DNA from: Kappaphycus alvarezii
Taxonomy: Eukaryota > Rhodophyta > Florideophyceae > Gigartinales > Solieriaceae
Length of the DNA stretch: 64,000 nucleotides
Direction of reading: 5' to 3'
NCBI GenBank assembly: GCA_002205965.3
Contig: NADL03000452.1
Coordinates: 62,001-126,000 of the forward strand
The first letter of the stretch is position 1; each line of letters begins with the position of its first letter. This document shows, piece after piece, positions 51,635-61,997 of the stretch. Below the pieces are notes generated by a model that searched no databases, was not told where the DNA came from, and was given only the letters and a program-made list of their open reading frames with translations. A program made the translations under genes and the position numbers.

Positions 51635-52157
51635 GAGGACCTCACTGATTGTTAGTTTCTTAAGTATCTTTGGTTTTGAATATATCACCTACACAAATTG
51701 TTTCTTTGCATTTCCTGGTACCTTCCGTAGTTTTGTTCGGACTTTAGGGGTAGCCAAAAGTCTATATAAGCTGAGTAAACTGCTTTCTTTAGTGGAGGTC
51801 AAGCAAGTTGGCGGACATCTCCAAGCCCAGTCCCAAATAGTTAGGAAGTTGAAAGTCAACTTCAGACCCAAGAAGCGTTTATTTCACGCTAGTCACTAAG
51901 CATAGGTGGTAGACCCTGCCCCTTCCATACTTGCTCGTAGCCCTCTCAACTCCCTTCCCTATCCACTCCTTCCTGTTCGTTCAACTATACCACGGAAGCA
52001 CTTTTGACGCTTGCATCACCTCCTTCTTGGGTAATTGGTTCTGAGGATCTCTTTCCCTGTCGATTTATCCCTATCATTTGGTACTCTTATGGAGGGGGTT
52101 TCACCTGAGGTAATCGAGTTGTGAAGTACTAGGTCCGCTTGCATTTTTTTTGCAGCA

Positions 52158-53080
52158 ATGGATCATAATACTGCTCGTATATCGTTCATAGGGAACAAGA
52201 ATGAAGACGTTGAAGAGTTTCTTTACACATATGTTAATGTTTTAATGCGAGAAAAGAGCGATGAGGAGAGGGCCGGAAGTGTCTTCGCCTATCTTTTTGG
52301 TGACGCAAAAAGCAAATACAAAGCTAAGTTTATTGACGGGTGATACCTTAATGGGAGTGGGGGCAACTTCGGTGAGGTATGTGAGTGGCTTGTGAAAGAG
52401 TATGCTAAGGAGGTGGAACCAGATGAGATGATTAGTTGCGCCATAGAGGCCCGCTTCAACTTCGACGAGTTATTATGCTCATTGGTATACTTGTGTGATC
52501 TCTATGAAAAGGCCGGGTTCAACGCCCAAGCCAAGTACAGAATGCTGCGTAAGGCGGCGATGGGAGATAAGCGTCTCTCCGATTTCCTCCTCATCCAGGG
52601 CCCTCACACCTGTAATGAACTGAAGGATACCATGGTAGAATTTTTCAAAACTTCTGAGACGTTTCAGTCACTGAGTGGAGCACCTAGGAAAAACCGTACA
52701 TAGATCTCTTTCTTACATCCTAAAAAGAATTATCAAAGGCCGACTACTAGTCCAGCAGCATTGGAATCTGTCAGGGGCGATGTCAAAGACTTGGAAGAAA
52801 GGTTGGCAACCCGATTCGATAATCGACCTGACATGATAACCTCGCAGTAGGAAAGCCTTACACTTACCATTAAGAAGAACCAGTCTGGGGCCCCTAAGGC
52901 CGCAGAAGTCTGTTCTTACTGTCACAAGCCTGGACATTTTACGGAAAGGTGTCCTGATAATGCACATAGAAACACTCGTTGTGGAAAGTGCGGACGGTAA
53001 GGGCATCATGAAAGTAACCGCTGGTCTAAAAACAACAGAAGAGCAAACTCATCGGATGCGAGGAGTGAGTCAGGGCCAGA
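52158..53080 (+). pseudogene. Gag, element C
   Basis: ATG 52158 (MDHNTARISFIGNKNEDVEE). TGA at 52341 stands where element A has Trp. The frame continues FGEVCEWLVKEYAKEVEPDE, KAAMGDKRLSDFLLIQGPHT and FKTSETFQSLSGAPRKN (to 52703). The zinc knuckles lie at about 52914-53025: the first (CSYCHKPGHFTERC) is intact; the second has a stop in place of Tyr and Arg for the last Cys. The protein would not work without readthrough and repair. Confidence 0.75.
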
Positions 53081-53081
53081 G

Positions 53082-54524
53082 ATGAAAATATTACAAAACA
53101 GGAAGGATCAGAGGTTACCGGATGCCGGTAACGTATCCATCGCTGAAGAGATTAGTCAAGTCAATGTGACAAAAAGGGATGGGGAAGGGAACACTTTATC
53201 GAAGAAACCTAGGCTAGAGTATGGAATGCTGGAGCATATCCCAGCACCTGTACCTCCTCGAACCAAGAGGTCTGATCAAGTTGTTCCAGGAGTGGGAGTC
53301 ACTCCGGCCAAGAAGACGAAAAAGAGTAAGAAAGTTAAGAGTATCTCTAAGGACGTACTAGAGTATGTGAAGAGGTACAATTTGGTGGCTGAGCTTGCAT
53401 CGGCCCCAACTGGGATAACGTTTGGTCAACTTTTGAGGGGCGACGCAGAGGATGCGAGAAAAGAACTCAAAAAAATTATCAGGTCTAATAAGTCCGCTAA
53501 GGGTAAGAAACTGTTTCTTCAATCGGCCTCGACAGAACCAAGACGTCTTAAGCTGGTACCAGTCAAAGTATTGGGAATGAAAACCCAAGCTCTTTTCGAT
53601 TCGTGCGCTGTTCCAAACCTTATCTCAGAATCTTTGGTGACAGATCTAGGTCTTCAAAATATTCCAACTACTCGAAAAATAACTGTAGCGGATGGAACCG
53701 TCTCAAAATGCATGGGCATTGTTGACAAGGTTTCTGTGTTCTTTGGGGACTCTAAAGTTGATGTAGATTTTCTTGTCATGCCGGATCTCCCTTTCGATCC
53801 AATCATTGGCTGCCCTACCATGGAAAGACTAGGGACATGCATCGACTTGGGCAACCAAATCGTTTCAGTTAATATTGACGGTAGAACCGTGAAGATGCCT
53901 CTTGATTTCGACAAAAGCACACATCCGGAAGATTTAAGAGAAACGAACAGTGACGATTTCACTTCTAGCTATGACAGCGAAGATTACGAACCAACTAACA
54001 CTTTCGAAAGTAAAAAAGGGTACGCTCAGGGGATAATGAACATGGCATGGGATGATTATGATTCTGGGTTTGAAACAGATGAAGACCGGAATTCTAGGGT
54101 AGGTTTGACACCTGAATGTGTTTCTTTTTGCGATAATATCGAATCAAAGGACGGCATTCGGAGCATGAAAGAAGCTTACAATTGCAAGAAAAACAAGAAT
54201 ATATCGAATTCCATATCTGAAGGTGTGAGCGCGCCGGAAGAGGTACTTCAAAATTTGGAGGGTGAGGAGCAAGAAGAAAACCAGCGCCAGATGGCAGAAC
54301 TTCAAGAAAAAGTACAGCAACTTCCCGCCCCCGCCTCAATGAAAATATCCGACATATTAATATCATCCGAAGTAATTGCATGGAGCGTTTCAGCTCTAAG
54401 ACAAGCAAGTATACCGGTCACTCACTTATTTGTCGTTACCGATACTCAACCAATTTACCACAGGCCTAGACGTCAACCGCCAAAATATGGCCAATTTATC
54501 TCAGAAATGTTACAAGTATGCTGA
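53082..54524 (+). CDS. Gag C-terminal part, protease and linker, element C
   Basis: 480 open codons. A Lys-rich segment (residues 76-92) is followed by the protease: LFDSCAVPNLISESLVTDLG (171-190), with catalytic Asp173. The active-site triplet is Asp-Ser-Cys here, where element A has the standard Asp-Ser-Gly. The second half of the fold is VDVDFLVMPDLPFDPIIGC. A long acidic linker (residues 285-420) leads to the start of RT (TQPIYHRPRRQPPKYGQF). It is the longest uninterrupted reading of the protease-linker part among the three elements. Confidence 0.8.
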   Translation: MKILQNRKDQRLPDAGNVSIAEEISQVNVTKRDGEGNTLSKKPRLEYGMLEHIPAPVPPRTKRSDQVVPGVGVTPAKKTKKSKKVKSISKDVLEYVKRYNLVAELASAPTGITFGQLLRGDAEDARKELKKIIRSNKSAKGKKLFLQSASTEPRRLKLVPVKVLGMKTQALFDSCAVPNLISESLVTDLGLQNIPTTRKITVADGTVSKCMGIVDKVSVFFGDSKVDVDFLVMPDLPFDPIIGCPTMERLGTCIDLGNQIVSVNIDGRTVKMPLDFDKSTHPEDLRETNSDDFTSSYDSEDYEPTNTFESKKGYAQGIMNMAWDDYDSGFETDEDRNSRVGLTPECVSFCDNIESKDGIRSMKEAYNCKKNKNISNSISEGVSAPEEVLQNLEGEEQEENQRQMAELQEKVQQLPAPASMKISDILISSEVIAWSVSALRQASIPVTHLFVVTDTQPIYHRPRRQPPKYGQFISEMLQVC

Positions 54525-55535
54525 AAAATGATATTATTCGACCAGTTTCATCCCCATGGTCGTTTCCAGTTGTGGTCGCACCAAAGAAGGATGGAAAGCT
54601 GCGTTTTTGCGTCGATTACCGACAACTGAACCAGAGAATGATACCCGATCGATTTCCGATTCCAAATATGGAGGAAATCCTCGAAGACCTGAAGGATGGG
54701 AGATATTTCACCTCATTTGACCTTTACACTGGCTATTGGCAGATTCCATTGGATGAAACATGTAAGGAAATAACAACCTTTACCAGCAAAGACGGTACAT
54801 TCAGGTTCGAAGTGATGCCTTTTGGTCTCATGAGTGCACCAGCTACATTCCAAAGAATGATGAACGAGGTTTTGAAAGGACTTCCATCCGCAAGAGTCTA
54901 TATCGATGATGTCGTCATATTCTCAGAAACATTGGATCAGCACATCTCCCACGTCAAGACAGTAGTGCGGAGGATATATGCATACGGCCTGAAAATTAAG
55001 TTGAGCAAATGCTTCTTTGCGAAAACTTCTATCCAATTACTCGGTCATATCGTCGACCAAGAGGGAATTGAGTGGATCCAGAGAAAACGAAAAAAATAAA
55101 GTTGGCACCAAGGCCCGCTTCAAAGACGGAGGTCCGAAGCTTCTTAGGACTGGCCTCATATTATAGAAGATTTATCAAAGATTTCGCCAAGATTGCAGCA
55201 CCGTTACATGCCAGCACTACGAAGAACGGAAAATTTCACTGGAACAAGGAAATGGAAACTGCATTTAAGGAGCTTAAAGATAAGCTATATGTCCCCCAGT
55301 TCTCATGTACCCAGATTTCAAGAGACCATTCGTTGTGGAGACAGATGCCTCAGAACGGTCTTTGAGTGCCGTTTTGTCCCAAAAAGATGAGAACGGCAGA
55401 CTACACCCGGTTCAATTCGCAAGTTGCACTCTGAATGATGCGAAAAGAAGATAATCAGTCTGAGAAAAAGAAACGCTCGCTGTTGTCTTCGCACTGAAAA
55501 AGTTTCGCGTGTACCTTTTATAACTCGAGAAATTT
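54518..55535 (+). pseudogene. RT and RNase H N-terminal half, element C
   Basis: The frame 54518-55099 overlaps the end of the protease frame by 7 bases; element A has the two in one frame, so this is an indel. RT motifs: RFCVDYRQLNQ (29-39), FTSFDLYTGYWQIPL (64-78), MPFGLMSAPATFQRMM (100-115), VYIDDVVIFSETLDQ (127-141; catalytic pair at 130-131). The frame then shifts to 55072-55365 (RPASKTEVRSFLGLASYYRR). RNase H has the VETDASERS block in a third frame (about 55336). Four breaks in about 1 kb. Confidence 0.8.
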
Positions 55536-55538
55536 GTC

Positions 55539-56596
55539 TTGATAACTGATCACCAGGCACTTAAGACAGCATTCCAAAAGAAAGATGTACATCACCGCTT
55601 GGCCAGATGGCTCTGCATTTTCGCAGAATGTCGTTTTGAAATTGTGTATAGACCCGGACGCAATAATCAGCCTGCCGATTATCTATCCCGCTTGAGGGAT
55701 CCAATGAATCCAAGTAAAAAGGCTCCCGAGGACATCGTCGGAGTTGCCGAGGTGCAAGTGCCGAACAATAAAGAGTACGAAGCTAATCTTCACGGACTAA
55801 TTAAATTCCTGGATGAACTAGAAATGAGAAAGGTTGATCTCGAACACAGAGAGTGGGTACGCAGGAACCAAAAGGCTTTTACGTTGTGGAATGGGAAACT
55901 ATTCCGACAAACTAAAGCGGGTTCTCGACTAGTGACCCCTTTAAAAGAAAGAATGAAGATCTTAAGGATTTTTCATGATGAGTTAGGGCATTTGGATCTT
56001 GAAACAACCAAAAAATTCATTACGGAGAGATTCTGGTGACCCATTATCCATAAGAACGTCTATAATTTCGTGAAAAGCTGCGACAATTGTAAAAATTCAC
56101 TCTTATACAAAATTATAAGACAACTCTAAGCTTTCAAGTTTCCGGTCTTTTTGAAACATTATCAATTGACTTCGCCGGCCTATTCAAGGAAACCTCTTCC
56201 GGAAACAAATATCTCCTTATAGGGGTGGAACATCTTACTGGATGGCCAATAGCAGTTGCAGTTGAGGGGGCCAATGCTGAAGTGGTCCTGAGATTCATCG
56301 AAAAAGAAATAATTGAACCGTTTGGACTTCCAAGAAGGATCATCTCGGATAACGCCCTTTGTTTTACTGCAACTTCACTGCTTCGTTTCTTAGAAGAGAA
56401 AGAGATTCAGCTAAAGACAGTTCTCGCATTCGCTCCTATGTCCAACGGGAAAGCGGAGAGGATGGTTGGAACCATCAAACGAGCAATATCGAAAACTATG
56501 TTAGAGAATGAAATCCAGTTGGAAGAAGCTTTACCGTAAGTATTATACGGCTATCGTCGAAAAAGAGGAAGAAGTGGACGCTCCCCATTCGAGCTA
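55539..56596 (+). pseudogene. RNase H end and integrase, element C
   Basis: The frame 55539-56039 reads ITDHQALKTAFQKKDVHHRL and PGRNNQPADYLSRLRDPMNP, then the integrase zinc-binding start HDELGHLDLETTKKFITERF; TGA replaces Trp. CDNC survives at about 56080 in another frame. The core reads SIDFAGLFKETSSG, EHLTGWPIAVAVEGANAEVV, IISDNALCFTATSLLRFLEE and APMSNGKAERMVGTIKRAIS. All three catalytic acids are present. A last shift near 56540 leads to the post-integrase frame. Confidence 0.8.
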
Positions 56597-58032
56597 ATGT
56601 ACGGAAGGGCTCCTAGAATGTTTCAGAGAGACATGCAAACAAATATTATCGATGAAGAGAGTAGAGAAGTCGATCTACTGGCCACCGAAGGCTGGAGATC
56701 ACACCGCGCGCTAACACAGACAAGAAATAAGGATGCAGTGCCTCCATTCCAAACCTTTTCAGTCGGATCTAAAGTACTTGTAGTAGATGGAAAAGCAATG
56801 CAGCAGGCTGTGAAGGGGCCGGCCTTACAAACAAAGTACTCGAATCCTTGCATCGTCACGGAGGAAAGACACCCGCACTATCAGCTCTGTTCAAGCTCAG
56901 GGAAGAGACCAAGGAGGGCCATCCATGCACGTCGTCTGGTCCCTTACTATCAGAGGCCTGAAGAATTCCTTCTCACACAGGACTATGCGCAACCACGGGG
57001 CATACTCATCTTTAACTATAGAATGATTCCTATGGGAGGAAAAAGGGCCTGGGAATGCATCATCTCGATTACCCGGGACTACTACGAACTCCACGTAATC
57101 ATCCATTTCTACATTAATATATGCTTATGTTTTCGTACGTTAAATGGACCATTGATACCTGAAGAAGATTTCCGACTATTAATCAGAGTTCTATTCTCAT
57201 TCCAAAACGGAAGGTTCACGGAAGCAGGTCCAGAGTTTGTGGAAGTCATGTATCATTACTCTATAGGAAGGTATGGAATGGTCGCTATCGGAGACTTGTC
57301 GCAAACATATCTGAACATTATCCGTCCGGTTTACGTATTTCTCAAAAACAACCAAGATGTGCGACTGAGAGGTTACAGCTTGCCCCCTGATATGGAATAT
57401 CGACTGGTCCCGTATCCTCTATGGGAACTTTACGTTGCTCCGCTCAGAAACACAACCTCAGCTGAAGACCAAGATCCTCCCGAGACCGTGATGATGATAC
57501 GAGCTGGACCATCAAGTGACCGGGGCGGATCATCAAAGAGGGCAAGGTGTCGGGAGCAGCGAGGAAGATCGCCAAGAAGATCACCTCAAACACCGCCTAG
57601 TCTCCCAGGGGGAAACTATGCATCCTTAATTATTGGACGGCTACCAATTAGACGTTGGCTTCGCGAAATGACAGAGGACCCTCGAGAAGCAGAAGTAATT
57701 TCCTTTTTTGCCATTAGTATTTGCATGTGCTTCCAGACCATTCACGGGGCGCACCTTACATGTGAGGACTCAGTCCTTATGTTGCGAGTATTTTTCTCCT
57801 TCAGATACCCGTTTCTGGACCCGTTTCAGAAAAGTTTGCATACTACGTTTATTACCTCACATTTGGAAGGTTTGGAGAAGTGAAACGGGAAGAGCTTATT
57901 AGAGAACACCATGAAACCATACGCCGAATCTACGAAACTCTTGACCAAGGAAATGAGCCGGTAATCGCACGTTACACACTCTCTCATCATATTGGAAATG
58001 AGCTACTGCCATATCCTTACAGTGAACCCTAA
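56597..58032 (+). CDS. Integrase tail fused to two unknown repeated domains
   Basis: Open for 428 codons (to 57883), continuing after one extra A at about 57830 to the stop at 58032. Residues 1-9 end the integrase core. Residues 54-92 are a GPY/F-like module (FSVGSKVLVVDG ... KGPALQTKYSNPCIV). Residues 122-145 are a linker. Residues 148-280 are domain 1, 281-351 a Ser/Arg/Gly linker, and 352 onwards domain 2. Shared pattern: ISIC(L/M)CF..(L/I).G..(L)..ED..LL.RV.FSF, F....Y.(S/T).GR(Y/F)G, I.R.(I/V)Y..L, R.Y.L, L.PYP..EP. This is the clearest evidence that the unknown domains belong to Pol and not to a separate gene. No chromodomain is seen. Confidence 0.8.
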
Positions 58033-58454
58033 ACTCTCCCTGCTGAATGGATAGAACTCCCACAAGAACAACAAGAGCATTGAGAACGAGACGGGACGTT
58101 CGACCTAGGTGCTGGGGGTGTTAGGCGCAGATTTTTTGCCACCGTCATCTACAGGCCTATAGTTTACTGTACTACCTCTCCTTGTCCAAATTTGCTTATA
58201 ATCCCGGTCCTTCCTCGTTCTCCCTGAACCTCGCTTATCCTTACCGCGGTCCTCTTCAAATTTACTTCTATTTTGTCTAGATATTTTTATACGGTATCTA
58301 CCCCTCTGAATCGATCCCGAATCAAGTTCTTTTTCCCTTTTTGCTTATCTCCTCCTCCAAATTCGTTTTTTTGAGAAAAAGGGCGCAAATTCACTATTGC
58401 AAAATCCCTTGCAGATTTATTTTACCTATTCCTAATCTATAGAACCTGCCCTGG

Positions 58455-58575
58455 GAGCCTATTTAAACCCCTTTATTCTAAGTTCCAAATACCCCCGGTC
58501 ATTTTACTCATCACCCTCTCCCCCACACACCCAAAACACCCTACATTGCCTCCCGTTCCCCAACGTCTATCACAA
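58455..58575 (+). promoter_or_regulatory. Putative promoter of the U3 gene
   Basis: TATTTAAACCCCTTTATTC lies about 115 bp upstream of ATG 58575, followed by a C/T-rich leader (CACCCTCTCCCCCACACACC). The start context is ATCACAATGAGC, with A at -3. The same box stands before the U3 gene in the other long LTRs (50161, 50936, 60851, 63248), separate from the TATATAAG box of the element's main promoter. Function is inferred from sequence only. Confidence 0.45.
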
Positions 58576-59162
58576 TGAGCAACCTTCGCCCCTCTGTCCC
58601 TATTTCCAAAAACCGCCCTTCCCGTTCCATCAATGGCCTTCGTCTCGCCGCCTACGGGCCTACCGATGCCGACGACTACATCCGGCGGCAAACAAAGAAG
58701 CAAATTATCGAGTTCGTTCGCCGCCTCTTCATAGAAGAAGAAGCGAGGGAGGTAAGTGAGGATGAGACTGAGAAAGTCTAGGAGGAGAGCGGGGAGTCCT
58801 TGAGGAATGGTTAGCCCCTGAGCTAGTGTACGAGGCTCAGAAAAACGATGGGGAGGATGAAGAGGAAGAGGAGGATGAGTAGGAGAAAGAGGAGGATGAG
58901 GAGGATGAGGAGGAGGAAGGGAGGAGGAGGAGGAGGAGAGGGAACAGGGGGCATGGAAATTTTGCACTGGTGGGGCCTGGAATGGAGAGTATGGATCAAG
59001 TTGTGCCCACGATGGAACCGATGGAGATATCTTTAGTAGTCTGGATATCTCTCAGGGGGAATAGAGAGCTGTGAGCCGTTCGCAGATATTTGTGGGGATT
59101 GCTTGGACATCATGGATATTTTAGAGGAGTTGTTTGGATCTGATTTAGAGAATGGGAAATAA
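58575..59162 (+). pseudogene. U3-encoded protein, 3' LTR of element C
   Basis: ATG 58575 (MSNLRPSVPISKNRPSRSIN). Blocks GLRLAAYGPTDADDYIRRQT and IIEFVRRLFIEEEAREVSED are followed by TAG at 58779, where minus-strand copies have a Glu codon. After the stop: SFEEWLAPELVYEAQ-like codons (one frame shift), an acidic tract, MESMDQVVPTMEP and the C-terminal motif CGDCLDIMDILEELFGSDLE to TAA 59162. The first 68 codons could still make a short basic/acidic protein. Confidence 0.6.
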
Positions 59163-59600
59163 GAGGACCTCACTGATTGTTAGTTTCTTAAGTATCTTTT
59201 GTTTTGAATATATCATCTACACAAATTGTTTCTTTGCATTTCCTGGTACCTTCTGTAGTTTTGTTCGGACTTTAGGGGTAGCCAAAAGTCTATATAAGCT
59301 GAGTAAACTGCTTTCTTTAGTGGAGGTCAAGCAAGTTGGCGACATCTCCAAGCCCAGTCCCAAATAGTTAGGAAGTTGAAAGTCAACTTCAGACCCAAGA
59401 AGCGTTTATTTCACGCTAGTCACTAAGCATAGGTGGTAGACCCTGCCCCTTCCATACTTGCTCGTAGCACTCTCAACTCCTTCCCTATCCACTCCTTCCT
59501 GTTCGTTCAACTATACCACGGAAGCACTTTTGTCGCTTGCAACACCTCCTTGGGGTAATTGGTTCTGAGGATCTCTTCCCGTGCCGATTTATCCCTGACA

Positions 59601-60105
59601 CAACCCATAAAGATTTACCACCATCACCGCAGTACTGTACATTACAGTACTATGATGGTCAAAGGACTACTGTCGATTTTGTTCACAAAATTTGACACCC
59701 CTCACCGGCCCAAATATGGCTTCCACATACGTACTGTAGCCGAACTGAGTCGATGCAAACGTTTATATCTAACGAAAGCATTAACATGTGTTCCATGTGT
59801 TCCAATGGCGAACCACCTGACTCGTGCCGGCCTAATTCTGCGGGGGGCGGCTTACAGCCCTTCACAAGCCTAACAATGGACTTCGCCCTATCGCTGTTGG
59901 TCTCCTCCGCCGACTTATTGCAAGCCTCCTCGCCCACAAGGCTTGCTCGACTGCAGCTTCCTATCTCTTGCCTCATCAACTTGGCGTGGGCATTAAAAGT
60001 GGGGCTGAGGGCATTGTTCACGCCATCCGTCGCCTGACGCAAAACAACAAGTTCCGGGACCACGTATTGATCGAAGTGGATGCCCACAATGCTTTCAATG
60101 GTAAT
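59601..60105 (+). pseudogene. LINE RT fragment, array unit 1
   Basis: Begins with a LINE-type 3' tail in sense (CAACCCATAAAGATTTACC), a hairpin AGTACTGTA-CAT-TACAGTACT (59631-59651), then an RT piece: LRPIAVG-type codons (one base off), ASYLLPHQLGVGIKSGAEGI and VHAIRRLTQNNKFRDHVLIE to VDAHNAFNG at about 60100, where it is cut by an antisense LINE end. The first catalytic Asp is at the break. Confidence 0.7.
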
Positions 60106-60484
60106 AGATCTTTATTTGTCGTACAATGTCGCACAGAGGCGTGCGGAGAGTATTCATAAATTAACTACGGATGCGGGCGGCGCGTAGAAACCTGTCGCGC
60201 CTGCATTATTGGGAGGCTAAATGCAAAACGGGTGACGACGTCGAGGAGCTCCTGTTGAGGGGAGGAACCGCGAAGGGAAGCAGCGAAGGAAGCAAGGCGG
60301 CAGAAAAAACCCGTGCCGTCGTCGCCCAAGGCGCCATAGATATCAATCCCGTCGGGGGAGAGGAGGATATCGTTTTGGTTGCAGTAAGTGCCGTAATGAC
60401 GATGTTTCTCGCGCTCTGCGAGTGTCGCGGCGGCGCCGGCAGTAACCGTACTTGGCGAAATGTGGCGGCGTGCAGAGGGGTGTG
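60106..60484 (-). pseudogene. LINE RLE and 3' end, array unit 1
   Basis: In sense orientation: THPSARRHISPSTVTAGAAA, HRHYGTYCNQNDILLSPDGI, FFCRLASFAASLRGSSP, FSLPIMQARQVSTRRPHP, then the 3' UTR ending ACAAATAAAGATCTATT. It begins in the middle of the RLE; the fragment upstream is replaced by the minisatellite at 60485. Confidence 0.75.
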
Positions 60485-60597
60485 TAATACAAAAAATGGT
60501 CCTCCCCTCATTTAATACAGGAAATGGTCCTCCCTTCACGTAATACAGGAAATGGTCCTCCCTTCACGTAAGACAGGAAATGGTCCTCCCCTCGTGT
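60485..60597. repeat. 28-bp minisatellite, four units, unit 1
   Basis: Four copies of a 28-bp unit containing AGGAAATGGTCCTCCCTTCA. The second array unit carries the same array at 62880-62990 with a small deletion. It lies between the LINE endonuclease fragment and the LTR joint. Confidence 0.85.
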
Positions 60598-60648
60598 AAT
60601 CCAGCAACCTACAACGATCCCGCCCCTAACTTCTCCAACCGCCATTTC

Positions 60649-61997
60649 CAAATTTACTTCCATTTTATCTAGATATTTTTATACTGTATTTAACCCTCTG
60701 AATCGACCCGAATCAAGTCCCTTTTCCCTTTTAGCTTACCTCCTCCTCCAAATTCGCCTTTTTTGAGAAGAAGGGCGCAAATGCACTATTGCAAAATCCC
60801 TTGCCGATTTATTTTACCTATTCCTAATCTATAGAACCTGCCCGGGAGCCTATTTAAACCCCTTTATTCTAAGTTCCAAATACCCCCGGTCATTTTACTC
60901 ATCACCCCTCTCCCCCACACACCCAAAACACCCTACATTGCCTCCCGTTCCCCAACGTCTATCACAATGAGCAACCTTCGCCCCTCTGTCCCTATTTCCA
61001 AAAACCGCCCTTCCCGTTCCATCAATGGCCTTCGTCTCGCCGCCTACGGGCCTACCGATGCCGACGACTACATCCGGCGGCAAACAAAGAAGCAAATTAT
61101 CGAGTTCGTTCGCCGCCTCTTCATAGAAGAAGAAGCGAGGGAGGTAAGTGAGGATGAGACTGAGAAAGTCTAGGAGGAGAGCGGGAGTCCTTTGAGGAAT
61201 GGTTAGCCCCTGAGCTAGTGTACGAGGCTCAGAAAAACGATGGGGAGGATGAAGAGGAAGAGGAGCATGAGTAGGAGAAAGAGGAGGATGAGGAGGATGA
61301 GGAGGAGGAGAGGAGGAGGAGGAGGAGGAGGAGGGAACAGGGGCATGGAAATTTTTGCACTGGTGGGGCCTGGAATGGAGAGTATGGATCAAGTTGTGCC
61401 CACGATGGAACCGAATGGAGATATCTTTAGTAGTCTGGATATCTCTCAGGGGGAATAGAGAGCTGTGAGCCGTTCGCAGATATTTGTGGGGATTGCTTGG
61501 ACATCATGGATATTTTAGAGGAGTTGTTTGGATCTGATTTAGAGAATGGGAAATAAGAGGACCTCACTGATTGTTAGTTTCTTAAGTATCTTTTGTTTTG
61601 AATATATCATCTACACAAATTGTTTCTTTGCATTTCCTGGTACCTTCTGTAGTTTTGTTCGGACTTTAGGGGTAGCCAAAAGTCTATATAAGCTGAGTAA
61701 ACTGCTTTCTTTAGTGGAGGTCAAGCAAGTTGGCGGACATCTCCAAGCCCAGTCCCAAATAGTTAGGAAGTTGAAAGTCAACTTCAGACCCAAGAAGCGT
61801 TTATTTCACGCTAGTCACTAAGCATAGGTGGTAGACCCTGCCCCTTCCATACTTGCTCGTAGCCCTCTCAACTCCCTTCCCTATCCACTCCTTCCTGTTC
61901 GTTCAACTATACCACGGAAGCACTTTTGTCGCTTGCAACACCTCCTTGGGGTAATTGGTTCTGAGGATCTCTTCCCGTGCCGATTTATCCCTGACAC
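60649..61997 (+). repeat. LTR fragment, array unit 2
   Basis: Starts inside U3 (AAATTTACTTCCATTTTATC) and ends TTATCCCTGACA, followed by the same LINE tail as at 59601. It lacks the first 140 bases of the LTR, so it cannot be an original insertion. Confidence 0.85.
60967..61556 (+). pseudogene. U3-encoded protein, array unit 2
   Basis: Same N-terminus as at 58575 (MSNLRPSVPISKNRPSRSIN), the same TAG after ETEKV (61171), a one-base deletion soon after, then the acidic tract and the conserved end MESMDQVVPTMEPNGDIFSS and CGDCLDIMDILEELFGSD to TAA 61556. Confidence 0.6.

Larger units (their letters stand above)
49806..52076 (+). repeat. 5' LTR of element C, internally duplicated
   Basis: Starts TGTTAGGCGCGTGCTG, ends ..CCCTATCA. 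It is 2271 bp instead of 1482 because the U3 part occurs twice: the block starting TCTAGATATTTTTATACTG is at 49978 and again at 50752. The first U3 copy is a distinct subtype with its own gene version; the second matches the 3' LTR and runs on into R/U5. This could be a template-switch product or an LTR inserted into an LTR. Confidence 0.8.
49806..59600 (+). mobile_element. Ty3-type LTR retrotransposon C (long, U3-coding LTRs)
   Basis: About 9.8 kb, plus strand. The 5' LTR region is 49806-52076 (enlarged), followed by a primer-binding site (TTTGGTACTCTTATGG, 52077), gag, protease, RT, RNase H, integrase, post-integrase repeat domains, a G-rich tract (GCTGGGGG) and the 3' LTR 58119-59600. Flanks are TGTAG and CAACC, so there is no matching target duplication. 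The right flank is the LINE tail also found beside element B. It gives the clearest uninterrupted view of the integrase to post-integrase fusion. Confidence 0.88.
58119..59600 (+). repeat. 3' LTR of element C (1482 bp)
   Basis: TGTTAGGCGCAGATTT...TTATCCCTGACA. U3 holds a TATTTAAA box at about 58461, the U3 gene (58575-59162), then the TCTATATAAGC box at 59288 and R/U5. It is followed by CAACCCATAAAG, a LINE 3' tail. From 58257 onward it forms the first unit of the tandem array. Confidence 0.88.

Noticed and set aside
59601-60484. Twin-priming 5' inversion of a LINE
   Set aside because: In twin priming the inverted piece is upstream of the sense piece. Here the antisense RT fragment lies beyond the LINE 3' end, so it is one LINE joined to another.
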